A stretch of 64,000 nucleotides of DNA, taken from NCBI RefSeq assembly GCF_965139335.1, contig NZ_CBCSEL010000001.1; one strand, given 5' to 3'. Below are positions 63,288 through 64,000 of the stretch, in pieces. Source of the DNA: Catellicoccus marimammalium. Its GTDB lineage: Bacteria; Bacillota; Bacilli; Lactobacillales; Catellicoccaceae. Made by a program: the position numbers and the translations under genes. Every line of letters starts with the position of its first letter. Within the stretch, counting starts at the first letter, position 1. The notes below the pieces were generated by a model. That model did not search any database. It saw only the letters and a program-made list of their open reading frames with translations, and was not told the origin of the DNA.

Positions 63288-64000
63288 TTATTTAATAATT
63301 TTTGCAATATAATATTTTTTCTTTCCTTTTCTAATAATTAGATATTCACCATCATAATTATCGTTAGGATTGATAACACTATTAACATCTGTATTTCGGC
63401 GCCCATTGATATAAATTGCACCGTTTTCAATATCTTCTCTTGCTTGACGTTTTGATGGTTCAATTCCTGTATTAACTAGTAAATCAACAATATTTACTAG
63501 TGAGTTTGAAATAGAAACATGATCTTCATGTGCAAAAACATCATCAATTTCTTCTTTAGATAGTTTTTCAACTTCACCTTTAAACAAAAGATGTGATAAT
63601 TTTTCAGCATTTTCCATAGCTTCTTTTCCATGAACAAATGTCGTAACCTCTTCTGCTAAACGACGTTGTGCTTCACGTTTTTCTGGTTCAGTTTCTACCT
63701 TTTGTGCTAGTTCATCAATTTCTTCTTTAGACAAGAAAGTNAAATATTTCAAATATTTCACTACATCTCTGTCATCTTGGTTATACCAAAATTGGTAAAA
63801 TTCATAAGGAGAAGTTTTTTCTGGATCCAACCAAATAGCTCCACCAGCTGTTTTACCAAATTTTGTTCCATCTGCTTTTAACATTAATGGAATTGTTAGA
63901 CCATATACTTTTTCATCTGANCCATCCACTTTGTGGATTAAATCAATACCTGCTGTAATATTCCCCCATTGATCTGCACCACCAATTTGTAATTGAATAT
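63288..64000 (-). CDS. tyrS: tyrosyl-tRNA synthetase, C-terminal part (5' end beyond window)
   Basis: Partial, about 237 codons at the right edge. LQIGGADQWGNITAGIDLI and KFGKTAGGAIWLD (KMSKS-type loop) belong to the class I catalytic domain; the end has the S4-like RNA-binding domain (SKRQAREDIENGAIYINGRR). N bases at 63741 and 63921 each leave one residue ambiguous. As tyrS heads the tyrosine decarboxylation cluster in enterococci, this is probably the cluster copy, serving as tyrosine sensor rather than the only housekeeping enzyme. Confidence 0.95.
   Translation of the reverse strand, partial: IQLQIGGADQWGNITAGIDLIHKVDXSDEKVYGLTIPLMLKADGTKFGKTAGGAIWLDPEKTSPYEFYQFWYNQDDRDVVKYLKYXTFLSKEEIDELAQKVETEPEKREAQRRLAEEVTTFVHGKEAMENAEKLSHLLFKGEVEKLSKEEIDDVFAHEDHVSISNSLVNIVDLLVNTGIEPSKRQAREDIENGAIYINGRRNTDVNSVINPNDNYDGEYLIIRKGKKKYYIAKIIK

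Overview
This is an AT-rich chromosomal window from a low-GC Gram-positive coccus of the order Lactobacillales, most probably family Enterococcaceae. The pointers are the tyrS-tdcA-tyrP tyrosine decarboxylation cluster, an L-Lys-type MurE next to a D-aspartate ligase and an amino acid racemase (a D-Asp cross-bridge, as in Enterococcus faecium), RNase J2, MnSOD, XpaC/TelA and Firmicute gene orders such as holA-comEC-comEA and ylbF-ylbG-rsmD-coaD-sepM. The genus is not resolved; a small-genome relative such as Catellicoccus or Melissococcus is possible but unproven. I see no prophage, insertion sequence, CRISPR array, tRNA or rRNA. Two N bases (63741, 63921) suggest a draft assembly.

Layout. 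1-1877 (minus): a three-gene envelope operon (serine-hydrolase-like protein, GlsB-type membrane protein, GH3-like protein cut by the window edge) in which both enzyme-like proteins have lost hallmark catalytic residues. 2218-4933 (plus): an isolated pair, a processive family 2 glycosyltransferase and a secreted Cna-like adhesin ending in an unusual Pro/Trp/Cys repeat tail with no sortase signal; this is the most novel-looking locus. 5016-7802: a YhgE/Pip-type membrane protein. 8022-21827: housekeeping (rpsT; holA, comEC, comEA, sepM, coaD, rsmD, ylbG, ylbF; ftsW; coaE, mutM, nrnA, ytoI; RNase J2). 21968-32416: DUF805, BI-1, hflX-miaA, DUF3042, rhodanese, glcK-yqgQ, rhomboid, rpmG, a class B PBP and thrS with a T-box leader. 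32800-42905: topB, then a long minus-strand run (small membrane protein, mtnN, pncA-like, cysteine desulfurase, DUF1831, mnmA, DUF1033, murE, D-Asp ligase, racemase) linking tRNA thiolation and cell-wall cross-bridge synthesis. 43097-44965: xpaC-telA. 45069-49214: a giant GT2/CDP-glycerol transferase fusion with an SH3-like tail. 49246-53413: SRP RNA, tadA, a YfcC carrier, glpF with a leader terminator, and rpsD with a structured leader. 53526-59743: DUF308 protein, sodA, POT peptide transporter, secreted C69 dipeptidase with a cre site, tautomerase, YueI and a deoxynucleoside kinase. 59917-64000: tyrP, tdcA and the 3' part of tyrS.

How the genes work together. FtsW, the class B PBP, MurE, D-Asp ligase and racemase cover peptidoglycan precursor assembly, cross-bridging and polymerisation. 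The TagF fusion and the GT2/adhesin pair serve surface polymers and adhesion. The secreted dipeptidase and the POT transporter handle peptides. TdcA plus TyrP would turn imported tyrosine into exported tyramine, giving acid resistance and proton motive force. Promoters are often extended -10 elements (TGnTATAAT), and most transcription units end in clear intrinsic terminators, many serving converging genes from both sides.
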